A stretch of DNA of 64,000 nt. Source: Candidatus Gastranaerophilales bacterium. Its GTDB lineage: Bacteria; Cyanobacteriota; Vampirovibrionia; Gastranaerophilales; Gastranaerophilaceae. The stretch lies in assembly GCA_944325865.1 (NCBI GenBank), contig CALVBS010000004.1, forward strand, positions 1-64,000, in the 5' to 3' direction. Shown piece after piece: positions 17,317 to 26,601 of the stretch. Under the pieces are notes generated by a model. It ran no database searches. It was not told the origin of the DNA and saw only the letters and a program-made list of their open reading frames with translations. How positions within the stretch are numbered: position 1 is the first letter of the stretch; each line of letters opens with the position of its first letter. The position numbers and the translations under genes were made by a program.

Positions 17317-17347
17317 AATCAGAGTACTAAAGATGCTCTGATTTTTG
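17317..17347 (+). terminator. Hairpin with T-run before the ATP-grasp gene
   Basis: AATCAGAG and CTCTGATT flank an 11-nt loop and are followed by TTTTTG. It may end the tRNA-Ala transcript or act as an attenuator for the gene starting 22 bases later. Confidence 0.55.
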
Positions 17348-17368
17348 TATAAGAATTGAAAGGATAAA

Positions 17369-18352
17369 ATGAAAAAAATTATTAAATATATTCTATCAAT
17401 AATGGGATATAAATTTGTAAAACGTGTAGGATTTAAAATTATAATACAGAAAGAAACTAAACTGGACAAATTATTAAAAAGAAAATATGACCCAAACCTT
17501 TCACTTGAAGAGAAAAAATATATTATAGAACAACGATTTGAAAAATATGCAGGTTATAAGCCTGATATTGATAACCCGAAAACTTTTAATGAAAAATTAC
17601 AATGGCTAAAATTATATAATCCGGAACCGCTCAATATATACGGTGATAAATATTTAGTTAGAAAATTTATAAAAGAACAAATCGGAGAAGAATATTTGAT
17701 TCCTCTATTAGGCGTTTGGGATTCACCTGATGAAATTAATTTTGACAAACTACCGGAACAATTTGTACTAAAAGTAAACTGGGGAAGCGGACAAAACATT
17801 ATCGTAAAAGATAAATCTAAACTCAATAAAAAAGAAACAAAAAGAAAATTAAAGGAATGGATGAATAAAAAAAATTGTCACTATTATCACTCTTTTGAAC
17901 CAAGTTACAAAGATATTATTCCTAAAATTATTTGTGAAAAATACATAGACAGCAATGATAAGAATTTAACCTGTTATAAAATTTTTAATTTCAATAAAAA
18001 ACCATATCTTATTCAGGCAGTATTTGATGATAAAACACCATACGAAACAATTAATTATTATGATTTAGAGTGGAATAAACTAAATTTACGCCAAAAATTT
18101 CCTAATAGTGATATAGAACAACCACAACCGAACCAACTTAAATTAATGCTTAATCTTGCAGAAAAACTGGCTCAAAATTTTCAGTACTTTGTCAGGACAG
18201 ACTTTTTCACTACCGGAAATAAAGTTTATTTTAGCGAACTTACGTTCTTTTCAGACAATGGAATGGGAGAATTTCACCCTGCAGAATGGGATTATAAACT
18301 TGGTGAAATGATTAATTTGCCAATAGTTACGAAGAAAAATAGCTTTAAATAA
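17369..18352 (+). CDS. TupA-like ATP-grasp protein
   Basis: This 327-residue protein matches the TupA-like ATP-grasp family found in cell-surface polysaccharide clusters, where members are thought to form amide or peptide links on glycans such as teichuronopeptide. The early hallmark NPKTFNEKLQWLKLY is at about 70-85. The next conserved block, YGDKYLVRKFIKE, is followed by LPEQFVLKVNWGSGQNIIV, the ATP-binding strand and loop. The metal- and product-site region RTDFFTTGNKVYFSELTFF ends in NGMGEFHPAEWD. GAAAGGA precedes the ATG. The convergent neighbour is UDP-galactopyranose mutase, supporting a role in surface glycan assembly. Confidence 0.82.
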   Translation: MKKIIKYILSIMGYKFVKRVGFKIIIQKETKLDKLLKRKYDPNLSLEEKKYIIEQRFEKYAGYKPDIDNPKTFNEKLQWLKLYNPEPLNIYGDKYLVRKFIKEQIGEEYLIPLLGVWDSPDEINFDKLPEQFVLKVNWGSGQNIIVKDKSKLNKKETKRKLKEWMNKKNCHYYHSFEPSYKDIIPKIICEKYIDSNDKNLTCYKIFNFNKKPYLIQAVFDDKTPYETINYYDLEWNKLNLRQKFPNSDIEQPQPNQLKLMLNLAEKLAQNFQYFVRTDFFTTGNKVYFSELTFFSDNGMGEFHPAEWDYKLGEMINLPIVTKKNSFK

Positions 18353-18373
18353 AAACCGGAGAAACCATCCTGT

Positions 18374-19486
18374 TTATTTCAAAATATTCTTCATTAGCTT
18401 CAAGGCTCTGTCAACAGCCAGATCCATGTTGTAGTATTTGTAATCTCCAAGACGTCCGAAGAAATAAACATTATCCAATTTTTCCGCATCTGCAAGATAT
18501 TTCTTATACAGTGCCTCATTCTCTGTTCCAACAATCGGATAATATCTTTCATTTTGACCGTTTACGAATTTTTGCGGATATTCGATTGAAATTACGGTCT
18601 TATCAGATTTTTCGTTCAAGAAATACTTATGTTCCGTAATCCTTGTAAAATCATAGTTATTAGGATAATTTGTAACAACAGTCCTCTGATAATATTCGAC
18701 ATCTCTTGTCTGCACATCAAATCTGAGACTTCTATACGGGAGTTCCCCGTATTTGTAATTGAAATATTCATCAATAGCACCGGTATAAAAAACTCTTTTC
18801 CAATCTTTTTTAAGATATTCCGAAGCTTCAGTTTTTAATTTAACTTCAATATTTCTATGGTCAAACATCTTTTTAACCATAGCTGTATAACCCCTCAACG
18901 GAATTCCTTGATATTTATCATCAAAATATCTCATGTCATGGTTAATCTGTACCGGAACTCTTGCTGTAATAGAAAAATCTATATCTTCAGGTTTTGCATC
19001 CCACTGTTTCATAGTATAATTTTTGAATACGTTTTCATAAACATATTCTGCAAGAAATTTCAAATCTTTATCATCATTATTCTTTAATTCAAGAATAGAA
19101 ACCTTAACGTTGTAACCGTATTTTTCAACCAGTTTATTTTCAAGTCTTTCTGCCATTGCAGGAGAAAATAATTCATAAATGGTCGCAAGTGAAAAAGGAA
19201 GACTAACCGGTTTGCCCTCAATAATTACATTAGGTTTGAGGAAAAAATAATTCCACTGTGTAAATTTAGAAAGATAATCCCAAACCTCTTTTATTCTGGT
19301 ATGGAAAATATGCGGTCCGTACTTGTGGATATGAATATTATTTTCATCTTTGTAATCATATACATTGCCTGCAATGTGGTCTTTTCTGTCAATTACTAAA
19401 ACTTTTTCTCCGTTTTCAGCCAGAATATTTGCAGCAACCGCTCCTGATAAACCCGCACCTACAATTAAATTAGTTTCTTTTTCCAT
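18374..19486 (-). CDS. glf: UDP-galactopyranose mutase
   Basis: This FAD-dependent enzyme interconverts UDP-galactopyranose and UDP-galactofuranose, the donor for galactofuranose in surface glycans. The N-terminal dinucleotide fold is LIVGAGLSGAVAANIL, with an acidic residue at the end of strand two (VIDRKDHIAGNVYD). The conserved HKYGPHIFHT follows near residue 55. The substrate arginine and tyrosine regions (IPLRGYTAMV, EYFNYKYGELPYRSL) and the C-terminal GRLGDYKYYNMDLAV are intact. Length 370 is normal. AAAGGAG precedes the ATG. A TupA-type ATP-grasp gene converges on it, pointing to a surface-sugar locus. Confidence 0.96.
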   Translation of the reverse strand: MEKETNLIVGAGLSGAVAANILAENGEKVLVIDRKDHIAGNVYDYKDENNIHIHKYGPHIFHTRIKEVWDYLSKFTQWNYFFLKPNVIIEGKPVSLPFSLATIYELFSPAMAERLENKLVEKYGYNVKVSILELKNNDDKDLKFLAEYVYENVFKNYTMKQWDAKPEDIDFSITARVPVQINHDMRYFDDKYQGIPLRGYTAMVKKMFDHRNIEVKLKTEASEYLKKDWKRVFYTGAIDEYFNYKYGELPYRSLRFDVQTRDVEYYQRTVVTNYPNNYDFTRITEHKYFLNEKSDKTVISIEYPQKFVNGQNERYYPIVGTENEALYKKYLADAEKLDNVYFFGRLGDYKYYNMDLAVDRALKLMKNILK

Positions 19487-19570
19487 ATCTAAAACTCCTT
19501 TTCCGGAATTATTATAACATGTACATATGTGGAATGATATTTATTTATAAAAAGAAATAATATAGTCATT

Positions 19571-20884
19571 ATGAATTACGTAAATAAACTATTGGAAGCA
19601 TTAGGACATAATAAACATCTGCATTTTGACATCTGGACACAAAAACATGAATATGTTTCCGGAAACAAAAAATGGCTCGGGAATATCCTGCCTTATGAAA
19701 TTCTTGAAAGAAGTGTCAAAAAAGCTGTTGAATCGCTTGTTACTCTTTGTGAATGCGAAGAGTTTTTTACAGAGTTTCCTGATAATATTGAGACCCCGAA
19801 TTACGGGGACACCTGGGGAAGACTTGCAAATTACATTGAAATCAACAACCGTGCCATAGCGGAAATGAATGGAAATAGAACCAGAAATGGAATTTTAAGT
19901 GCTATAAAAATACTTCCGGCAATTCCACCATCAGCACAAAGCTGGGCAAACTGCGTAATTTTATCCCAAATTTTCCCGAATATTTACGGTGACGGATATA
20001 ACAGCGGAGTATTTGATGAAAATTCAATATATGGAATAAAATTAAATTCCGGAAGCTATAGCGGAAACATAATTAATTATGAAATTGCTAACAAAATAAA
20101 TCCGGAAGAACAGTTTATGGCTTTCAATGCTCTTGCCCACTTTCACGGCTTAAAAACAGGATTCAGAACCGTAATTTCAGCAGATCAGATAAAAGTTGCA
20201 TATCCAGACAGAGAAGAAGGTTTTAATTGGTGCAATCCTGAACATCAGGAAATTTTTATTAACGAACACGTTAAACTTATACAAACAGGATTTGAATGTA
20301 TTTTTATAGATTCGGCAAAACATATAGGAGGTTATGAATGCGAAAATTATACAGGTGTCGGCGACCTTCCCGAATATAATCAAATGCAATATATTTTACA
20401 GCAAATAAGAGAACGCTCCGGAAAGACAACTCTGAGCTTTGTAGGAGAAAAAAGCACAGGAGATTTTGAAAGGTATAAAAATATGGGACTCACTGCTGGT
20501 ACAGCCTTTGTGAATCCCGATGATTTTGAAAACGTAAAACAGTGGTCAGAAAAACTTAAATATAACAGAGAATACGCACCCGGAATTGAGGTTTCTAATG
20601 ACAATGATACCGGAGGTTCAAAATATGAAGACCGTCTGAACAGAATTAATACATGTTTATTCGGATATGAATCTCCAAGTGATAAACTTCCAAGTTTTAT
20701 GCAAATGGAAGATTTATTCCCGCTAAGATACGATACAAGCACACACCATCTTATGATGACAAATCCTTCATATTCGACGGACGGAACACCTGAAAGTCAT
20801 TTTGAAAATCTTTTTACTAAAGATGATGGCAGATATTACAATGCAAAGGTTTCCGAATTATTTGCAAAAGCATTAAATCTCTAA
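19571..20884 (+). CDS. Probable glycoside-hydrolase-like TIM-barrel protein
   Basis: This 437-residue soluble protein has no signal peptide. Its core reads like a glycosidase barrel of alpha-amylase type. A strand FNALAHFHGLKTGFRTVIS (about 178-200) is followed by FECIFIDSAKHIGGYE, whose aspartate would sit at the nucleophile position, then TLSFVGEKST, whose glutamate would be the acid/base. Late histidines (STHHLMM) could line the active site. I do not know a named family for it, and the catalytic assignment is inference. It stands alone, divergent from the glf gene and before the sigma factor gene. The ribosome site is weak. Confidence 0.6.
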   Translation: MNYVNKLLEALGHNKHLHFDIWTQKHEYVSGNKKWLGNILPYEILERSVKKAVESLVTLCECEEFFTEFPDNIETPNYGDTWGRLANYIEINNRAIAEMNGNRTRNGILSAIKILPAIPPSAQSWANCVILSQIFPNIYGDGYNSGVFDENSIYGIKLNSGSYSGNIINYEIANKINPEEQFMAFNALAHFHGLKTGFRTVISADQIKVAYPDREEGFNWCNPEHQEIFINEHVKLIQTGFECIFIDSAKHIGGYECENYTGVGDLPEYNQMQYILQQIRERSGKTTLSFVGEKSTGDFERYKNMGLTAGTAFVNPDDFENVKQWSEKLKYNREYAPGIEVSNDNDTGGSKYEDRLNRINTCLFGYESPSDKLPSFMQMEDLFPLRYDTSTHHLMMTNPSYSTDGTPESHFENLFTKDDGRYYNAKVSELFAKALNL

Positions 20885-20965
20885 ATGCAACATTTTTAAA
20901 TCTCTTTCGTCAAAGACTTATAAGGAAGATTTACATTTTAATAATTTAGATGAGAGGGATTTGTA

Positions 20966-21955
20966 ATGACATTAAACACTAGTATCTGTCAGGAAATTGA
21001 TAATCTTTACAGTGATTTTAATCAAAACACAGAAGATGAAGAGTTAAAAGATTCTCCGGATATAGAGGATGAACTTCTTGAACACGGGAATCCAAAAACT
21101 TTCAGTTCCATTGCTAAAGAAGATGATATTCTGCAAATGTATTTAAAAGATGTAGGAAAAATTCGTCTCTTAAATTCAAAAGAAGAAAAACTACTTGGCA
21201 AGGACATAAAGGAAGGTGAGGATAAAAAAGCTGAAATTGCAAAACGTAAACTTGTTCAAGCGAATTTAAGGCTTGTTGTAAGTATTGCGAAAAAATACAT
21301 AGGACAGGGTGTACTGTTTATGGATTTAGTACAGGAAGGTTCATTAGGACTAATTAAAGCAGCGGAAAAATTTGATTATACAAAGAATTTCAAATTTTCT
21401 ACATATGCAACATGGTGGATTAAACAAACAATAATGAGAGCAATCGCAAACAATTCAAAAACAATAAGAATTCCGGTACATATGGCAGACAAAATCCGCA
21501 AATATAAAAAAACATTTTCAACACTATCATTTGAACTGGGCAGAGAACCAACTGATAAAGAAATATCAGAAAAAATGGGATTAAGTCTAAAAAATATCCT
21601 TTCTATAAAAAGAGCAATAATAAAAGAGCCAATAAGCCTTGAAACACCGGTAACCGATGATTTATGCGTAGGAGATTATATAGAAGATAAAAGCTACAAC
21701 TCACCGGATACTCAAGCCAAAAACAATGCAATAAAAGGCAGTATTCACCAGTTGCTGAACACATTAAATGACAGAGAACGAAGGATTATCAACTGCCGTT
21801 TCGGAGTAAACGGAGAAACTCCAATGACACTTGAACAACTCGGAAAAACAATGGGTTACTCAAAAGAAAGAATCAGGCAATTAGAAGATGCGGCCTTGAC
21901 AAAAATGCGGCAAAGGCAAGAACTGAGACACTTCAGAGACTTCATCGAGGATTAA
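20966..21955 (+). CDS. RNA polymerase sigma-70 family factor (SigA/group 2 type)
   Basis: This 329-residue sigma factor resembles the cyanobacterial SigA group. An acidic N-terminus is followed by region 1.2 ([22 protein letters not shown]) and region 2 ([27 protein letters not shown], then [18 protein letters not shown], the -10 binding helix). Region 3 and the region 4 helix-turn-helix ([21 protein letters not shown]) follow. There is no long region 1.1 or spacer domain, so it may be an alternative group 2 factor, although a compact primary factor cannot be excluded. GAGGG precedes the ATG. A large repeat region follows the stop, where one expects a terminator. Confidence 0.93.
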   Translation: MTLNTSICQEIDNLYSDFNQNTEDEELKDSPDIEDELLEHGNPKTFSSIAKEDDILQMYLKDVGKIRLLNSKEEKLLGKDIKEGEDKKAEIAKRKLVQANLRLVVSIAKKYIGQGVLFMDLVQEGSLGLIKAAEKFDYTKNFKFSTYATWWIKQTIMRAIANNSKTIRIPVHMADKIRKYKKTFSTLSFELGREPTDKEISEKMGLSLKNILSIKRAIIKEPISLETPVTDDLCVGDYIEDKSYNSPDTQAKNNAIKGSIHQLLNTLNDRERRIINCRFGVNGETPMTLEQLGKTMGYSKERIRQLEDAALTKMRQRQELRHFRDFIED

Positions 21956-21974
21956 GTAAATGGGGGGTGGTGCT

Positions 21975-22354
21975 ATTGCAGCCCCCATAACCCCTTGAAA
22001 AAACGGGGATAACAACGCATCACTTCATAAGGTAGGAGCCACGAAGTGACAGTGGGGGGTTCGATATTGCAGAAAAAATCCCCCTAGCCCCCTTTAAAAA
22101 AGGGGGCTAATAATGCCTCCCTTCGTAAGGGAGATGACACGTAAGTGGCAGAGGGTTTTCATTATTGCAGAAAAAATCCCCATAACCCCCTTTAAAAAAG
22201 GGGGCTTATAATGCCTCCCTTCGTAAGGAAGGTGCCACGAAGTGGCAGAGGGTTTTCATTATTGCAGAAAAAATTCCCCTAACCCCCTTTACAAAAGGGG
22301 GCTTATAATGCCTCCCTTTATAAGGGAGGTGCCACGAAGTGGCAGAGGGTTTTT
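21975..22354. repeat. Four tandem copies of a 91-98 bp hairpin-rich unit
   Basis: Units start with ATTGCAG at 21975, 22066, 22164 and 22261. Each holds a C-run/G-run hairpin (CCCCCTTT ... AAAGGGGG), a TCCCTTCGTAAGGGA hairpin and CCACGAAGTGG, followed by G-AGGG-TTTT. The first unit is the most diverged. The repeats are intergenic, all in the same orientation, and have no spacer-like unique DNA between them. Partial units recur at 41262-41309 and 41530-41625. Confidence 0.85.
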
Positions 22355-22573
22355 ACTTCATACTATTTTTAATGTGTATTTTTTGTAGTCTGTTCTTTCT
22401 CTTTGCATAGCAACAAAGAGAAAGAACAGACAGAAGAAAGAGAAACATGCTATACTACGGCAATGCTTCGCATTGCTTTATTCAAAATGACGCCGTGAAA
22501 AACAGAGTTTTTCACCTTTCAGCCTCGCTATCGTGCTATCGCACACGCTCGGCATTTTTTTAGCAAACAGCCT
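22355..22573 (+). repeat. 219-bp dispersed repeat, copy 1
   Basis: This segment recurs almost unchanged at 41310-41529. It holds a large hairpin at 22388-22431 (18-bp arms GTCTGTTCTTTCTCTTTG and complement, loop CATAGCAA). Smaller hairpins are GCAATGC-TTC-GCATTGC and GTGAAAAAC-AGA-GTTTTTCAC. No reading frame of note crosses it. It may be a non-autonomous mobile sequence or a structured RNA. Confidence 0.85.
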
Positions 22574-22594
22574 CCCTTTGCAAGGGAGGCTGTT
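22566..22594. terminator. Strong hairpin between sigma factor repeats and SPFH gene
   Basis: A 13-bp stem (AACAGCCTCCCTT and complement) with loop TGC forms the end of the repeat region. It could stop transcription from either side, although the T-runs are short. Confidence 0.5.
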
Positions 22595-22619
22595 CTTTCA
22601 AGTTTCGCCTTTCTTTTTT

Positions 22620-24023
22620 CTATATATCATTTTTCAAAACCGGCTGAGCCTCTTTATTTCCGCAAAGGACTACCAAGAGGTTATTAACCATTTTTGCTTT
22701 ATCAGCATCACTCAAATTAACAACATTATGCTCGTTTAATCTATTTAAAGCCATTTCGACCATACTAACTGCACCGTCAACTATAGCTCTTTTTGCATCA
22801 ATAATTGCGGCAGCCTGCTGTCTTTGAAGCATAGCAGCAGCAATTTCCGGAGCATAAGCCAGATGTGTTATTTTTGCATCAATAATATTTAAACCCGCGA
22901 CACGAACATTTTTTTGAATTTCTGCTTTCAATTTAGCCGAAATTTCCTGACTGTCACCTCTCAATGTTTGTTTTCCGGAATCTTCCGTTGCATCATAAGG
23001 ATAAGTTCTTACGATATTTCTCAATGCAGAATCAGCCTGAGCAGAAAGAAAAGTATTATAATCATTTACATTAAACATTGCTTTTGCCGTATCCTGCACT
23101 TCCCAGATTACAATAATACCAACTTCTATCGGATTACCAAGCTCATCGTTAATTTTTTGTTTACCGTTTTCAAGAGTTCTTGCCTTTAATGAAATAGGTA
23201 CAAAAGGAGTTATACTCTGTGCAAGAGGATTAACCCAGTGGAACCCGGCACCTTTTAAGGTTCCCACATATTTTCCAAAAACAGTAAGCACCATTGCTTC
23301 TTGAGGTTTCAAGAGCTTAAATCCCATGAAACCAAAAACAATTAAAACAACAAGAATTACACCGATAAACCCGAGTCCTATCGAGAAAAACAGCCATGCA
23401 AATAACGCAATTATAAAGAATACAAATAACATAAAAAATCCGTTTATGGATATAACTTTACGTTCCTCTTCCTTTCCTTGAATAGGTGAAATTGAAGAGT
23501 TAATAGTATGATTTTCATTATGGACAGAATGTTCTTTTTCAACCTCCGTATTTGTTTCCTGTACCGGTTTTTGTTCATGTTCCACTATTTTTTCTTCCGC
23601 AGATTCCTGTTTAGACGTTGGCTGAACAGACTTAGGTTTGGCGGAAGAACAAACTTTTTCAAGAAAAACGAGGTTATCAATAACACCTGCAGGTTGTTTC
23701 ATAAATAGACTAAAATACTTTGAAAGCTCTCCGTTATCAAACCATACACTTTTACAATCCACACATTTATCAGCAATAATTCCGTTAAAAAATACTTTAT
23801 GCATGGTTTTTGCACAGGTAGGACAATTTCTCAACTCTTCTTTTATCTTCAATGGTTCCATTTCAACAGGATTTACGAGTGGGGCTTTTAAATCCAGCCA
23901 TTCTCCTATTCTTTGTAACGCATTAAATGAAATCCACACTGCTTTACAATTCTTGCAGTAATAGATATTTAAACCGTTACGGTTATAACCGGTTAACTCA
24001 ATATTACATTTTGGACAATTCAT
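22620..24023 (-). CDS. SPFH (band 7) membrane protein with N-terminal zinc ribbons
   Basis: This 467-residue protein joins two zinc-ribbon units to a stomatin/prohibitin-like domain. C3, C6, C23 and C26 form the first zf-TFIIB-type ribbon; C67, C70, C87 and C90 form the second, with VWFDNGEL behind it. A low-complexity charged linker covers about 130-185. Two adjacent membrane helices follow at about 195-245, then the SPFH domain from about 250 (EAMVLTVFGKYVGTLKGAGFHWVNPLAQ) to a helical C-terminus. SPFH proteins oligomerise at membranes and often scaffold proteases, but the role here is unknown. recN lies 30 bases upstream on the same strand, so the two may share a transcript. Confidence 0.87.
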   Translation of the reverse strand: MNCPKCNIELTGYNRNGLNIYYCKNCKAVWISFNALQRIGEWLDLKAPLVNPVEMEPLKIKEELRNCPTCAKTMHKVFFNGIIADKCVDCKSVWFDNGELSKYFSLFMKQPAGVIDNLVFLEKVCSSAKPKSVQPTSKQESAEEKIVEHEQKPVQETNTEVEKEHSVHNENHTINSSISPIQGKEEERKVISINGFFMLFVFFIIALFAWLFFSIGLGFIGVILVVLIVFGFMGFKLLKPQEAMVLTVFGKYVGTLKGAGFHWVNPLAQSITPFVPISLKARTLENGKQKINDELGNPIEVGIIVIWEVQDTAKAMFNVNDYNTFLSAQADSALRNIVRTYPYDATEDSGKQTLRGDSQEISAKLKAEIQKNVRVAGLNIIDAKITHLAYAPEIAAAMLQRQQAAAIIDAKRAIVDGAVSMVEMALNRLNEHNVVNLSDADKAKMVNNLLVVLCGNKEAQPVLKNDI

Positions 24024-24053
24024 AACTCTCCCCCGATCTTATTGTAAAGTAAA

Positions 24054-25706
24054 TTACGCTTCTATAAGCGATTTTGCAAATTCTACAGATTGTTCATTAA
24101 TTTCGCCGCCCGCCAATTCAGCAAGAGCCTTAATTCTGTTTTCACCTGTCAATACATACACCTCAACTTTTGTTTCATCATTCTGTGATTTTCTTACATA
24201 AAAATGTTTATCAGCTTTTGAAGCAATAATTGGCTGGTGTGTAATTAAAATTATCTGATGATATTTTGACAAATCCTTTATTTCGTCGGCAACACTCTGG
24301 GAAGCTTTGCCGGAGATTCCGGTATCAATCTCATCAAAAATAACAGTATCAATATCATCAGACTGTGCAAAAATTGATTTTATTGCAAGCATTACTCTGG
24401 AAATTTCACCGCCTGAAGCTACTTTTGCAAGCGGTTTCAAATCTTCCGAAACATTAGTTGAAATCAGAAATTCCACATTATCCGCACCGTCTGAAGCAAT
24501 CTCCTTTGGCGTAACAGAAATTTCAAAACGTGCCTTTGGCAATTCCAGTTTTTCCAACCGCTCCTGAATATAAACAGAAAGGACTTTTGCATAATCCTGA
24601 CGTTTTTCTCTAATTACAGAAGCTTTTTGAACAAGAACATCATATTGTTCTTTTAATGATTTTTCCAGCTCTTCAATATTTTGTGTGGAATACTCAATAC
24701 CGGCAAGTTCATCTGCCAGTTTTTTATAAGTTTCCAAAACTTCCGCTAAGGTAGAACCGTACTTGCGTTTCAATTTATCGAGTAAAAACAGCCTTTCCTG
24801 AATTTCATTCAATCTTTCTTCATCATTATCAAGATTCTGGCTGTATTCTCTCAATTCCGAACCGACATCCCTCAATCGCTCAATCGCATCAACAAGATTT
24901 TGTTCGGATTCATCAAGCTTTTTGTCCATATCAACAGCTTTTGAAAGATTTTGTTTAATCTTACCAAGAGCCTCAAGTATAGAACCGTCATCCCCGTTGA
25001 TTGCCCAATATGAAGAACCCGTAAGCTCTTTCAGCTTTTCAGCATTTTCAAGCACTTCAAGTTCTGCCCCCAATTCTTCATCCTCTGTTTCAGACTGGAT
25101 TTCGGCAGCTTCAATCTCCTGAACCTGAAATTTCAAGAACTCAATCTGTGATTCTGTCGTATCAGCGGAATTTTTTGCGGCATCAAGGAGATTTTTTGTA
25201 TCAAGATATTTTTTATAAAGCTCTTTATATTCTTCCAAAATATGTCCGTAAACATCTTTTGCATAGTTATCAAGCAATGTAATATGATATTTCGGCTGCA
25301 TAAACACATAAGTCTGATGCTGGGAGTGAATATCCAAAAACAAAGATTTAATCTGTTTTAAAAATTCCTGATTAATCAACGTTCCGTTTATACGTGTTCT
25401 GACCGAACTCTGTGTAATTTCTTTTGATAAAACAATTTCCGTACCGAAATCATCAATGGCGTATTCTTCAAAAAGCGGCTTTAAATCGTGTTTTGTATTT
25501 TCTATTACAAGTTCAATTACAGCTTTTTCACGGCCGTTTTTGATAACTTCTTTTGATACACGCGGAGCAAAAGCAAGATCAATAGCACTAATCAAAATAC
25601 TCTTACCCGCCCCGGTTTCACCTGTTATAACATTTAAGCCCTCATGAAAATTTGCGGTAAGTTCGTCTATAAGTATATAATCTTTCAACCGTAATTGTTT
25701 TATCAT
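24054..25706 (-). CDS. recN: DNA repair protein RecN
   Basis: This SMC-like ATPase acts in double-strand break repair and chromosome cohesion during recombination. Walker A (GETGAGKS) lies near residue 34. A long coiled-coil middle region covers about 140-370. The ABC-type signature ASGGEISRVMLAIKS and Walker B VIFDEIDTGISG are in the C-terminal third. At about 550 residues its length is usual. I start it at the ATG at 25706 (MIKQLRLKDYILIDEL), which begins the conserved first strand; a GTG eight codons earlier is less likely. It precedes the SPFH gene on the same strand. Confidence 0.96.
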   Translation of the reverse strand: MIKQLRLKDYILIDELTANFHEGLNVITGETGAGKSILISAIDLAFAPRVSKEVIKNGREKAVIELVIENTKHDLKPLFEEYAIDDFGTEIVLSKEITQSSVRTRINGTLINQEFLKQIKSLFLDIHSQHQTYVFMQPKYHITLLDNYAKDVYGHILEEYKELYKKYLDTKNLLDAAKNSADTTESQIEFLKFQVQEIEAAEIQSETEDEELGAELEVLENAEKLKELTGSSYWAINGDDGSILEALGKIKQNLSKAVDMDKKLDESEQNLVDAIERLRDVGSELREYSQNLDNDEERLNEIQERLFLLDKLKRKYGSTLAEVLETYKKLADELAGIEYSTQNIEELEKSLKEQYDVLVQKASVIREKRQDYAKVLSVYIQERLEKLELPKARFEISVTPKEIASDGADNVEFLISTNVSEDLKPLAKVASGGEISRVMLAIKSIFAQSDDIDTVIFDEIDTGISGKASQSVADEIKDLSKYHQIILITHQPIIASKADKHFYVRKSQNDETKVEVYVLTGENRIKALAELAGGEINEQSVEFAKSLIEA

Positions 25707-25762
25707 ACTAATAGGATAGCTCAAATTCACTTATAGTGCAAAATTTTACGATTTGTTAAATA

Positions 25763-26491
25763 TTAAAGTTTATACGGATAATCATCTTTGAACTCCCAGT
25801 TATCATAAAGCAACAGTGTTGAACAATATGCAGCAATCGTTTTACACTTTTGTAATGCATTTTCTCTTGTAGGTGCATTTACAGGAATATACGAACACCA
25901 GTGTTTATTATTTCCGCAATGCGTTTTTTGATATGGTTCCTTGCATAACAAAAATGTAAACCTGTCATATCCGCTTTTATTAGGATTCTTATTCCCATTG
26001 ATGTCTATAGTCATATCAATACAATTACCATTATGGAAATAAACAATAGAACCATCAAGCATAATTATCCTTAGCTCATAATTCTTCATCTCTTCTCCCT
26101 CTTCCACTTCTTCAGCCTTATCAACAGAAAGATATTTTAAATACGGTCCTATGTATGACATAAAGTAATTATAACTTGCCTGTGCATTGGCAAGTTTGTT
26201 TTCATCAGCATCATCCCCCTTATGTTCACCTTCCTTATTCCAGTACATGACTTCAGCATTATCAATTTCAGAAAGCATAATTGCCTGCTGCATTGTGCTG
26301 TAGAATTTTTTTAATCGGGATACAGCCTCTTTCTGCTTATATGAAGAAATAACCGACGGCAAAGTCATTGCTGCAACAACACCGATTATACCAAGTGTTA
26401 TAAGAACTTCAGCCAAAGTAAATGCTGGTACTCGTTTCTGTTCAAAGACTTCTGAAAAACCTCGCAACATGGTAACTGTATTCCTTTTCAT
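25763..26491 (-). CDS. Type IV prepilin-like protein (module 1)
   Basis: This 242-residue pseudopilin-like protein has a class III leader. After 23 residues comes AFTLAEVLITLGIIGVVAA, with F at +1 and E at +5, but Ala instead of Gly at -1. Helix alpha-1 continues to about residue 70 (SRLKKFYSTMQQAIMLSE). The globular part has GNCIDMTIDINGNKNPNKSGYDRFTF, a D-x-N-G loop that could bind calcium, several cysteines, and ends in YDNWEFKDDYPYKL. The ending matches two other pilins of the window. AGGAGG stands 8 bases before the ATG. A small helix-turn-helix gene diverges from it across about 110 bases with a promoter and inverted repeat. The export machinery is not in this neighbourhood. Confidence 0.9.
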   Translation of the reverse strand: MKRNTVTMLRGFSEVFEQKRVPAFTLAEVLITLGIIGVVAAMTLPSVISSYKQKEAVSRLKKFYSTMQQAIMLSEIDNAEVMYWNKEGEHKGDDADENKLANAQASYNYFMSYIGPYLKYLSVDKAEEVEEGEEMKNYELRIIMLDGSIVYFHNGNCIDMTIDINGNKNPNKSGYDRFTFLLCKEPYQKTHCGNNKHWCSYIPVNAPTRENALQKCKTIAAYCSTLLLYDNWEFKDDYPYKL

Positions 26492-26530
26492 AACAATATC
26501 CTCCTATTACAATATTAAATTAATACATAT

Positions 26531-26565
26531 ATTATAAACATATTCATTTAATATAGTCAATATTA
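26531..26565 (-). promoter_or_regulatory. Promoter and candidate operator of prepilin module 1
   Basis: On the minus strand TTGACT (26560-26555) and TATAAT (26536-26531) are separated by 18 bases. The -35 box is embedded in the inverted repeat TAATAT-AGTCA-ATATTA (26549-26565), a plausible site for the divergently encoded regulator. Confidence 0.5.
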
Positions 26566-26601
26566 TTTAATTATAAAGTCATTAATTTCCCTAAACATGC
26601 A

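Noticed and set aside
21961-22360. Repeat array considered as CRISPR
   Set aside because: Units follow each other without unique spacers, are 91-98 bp long, are full of hairpins, and no cas gene lies nearby.
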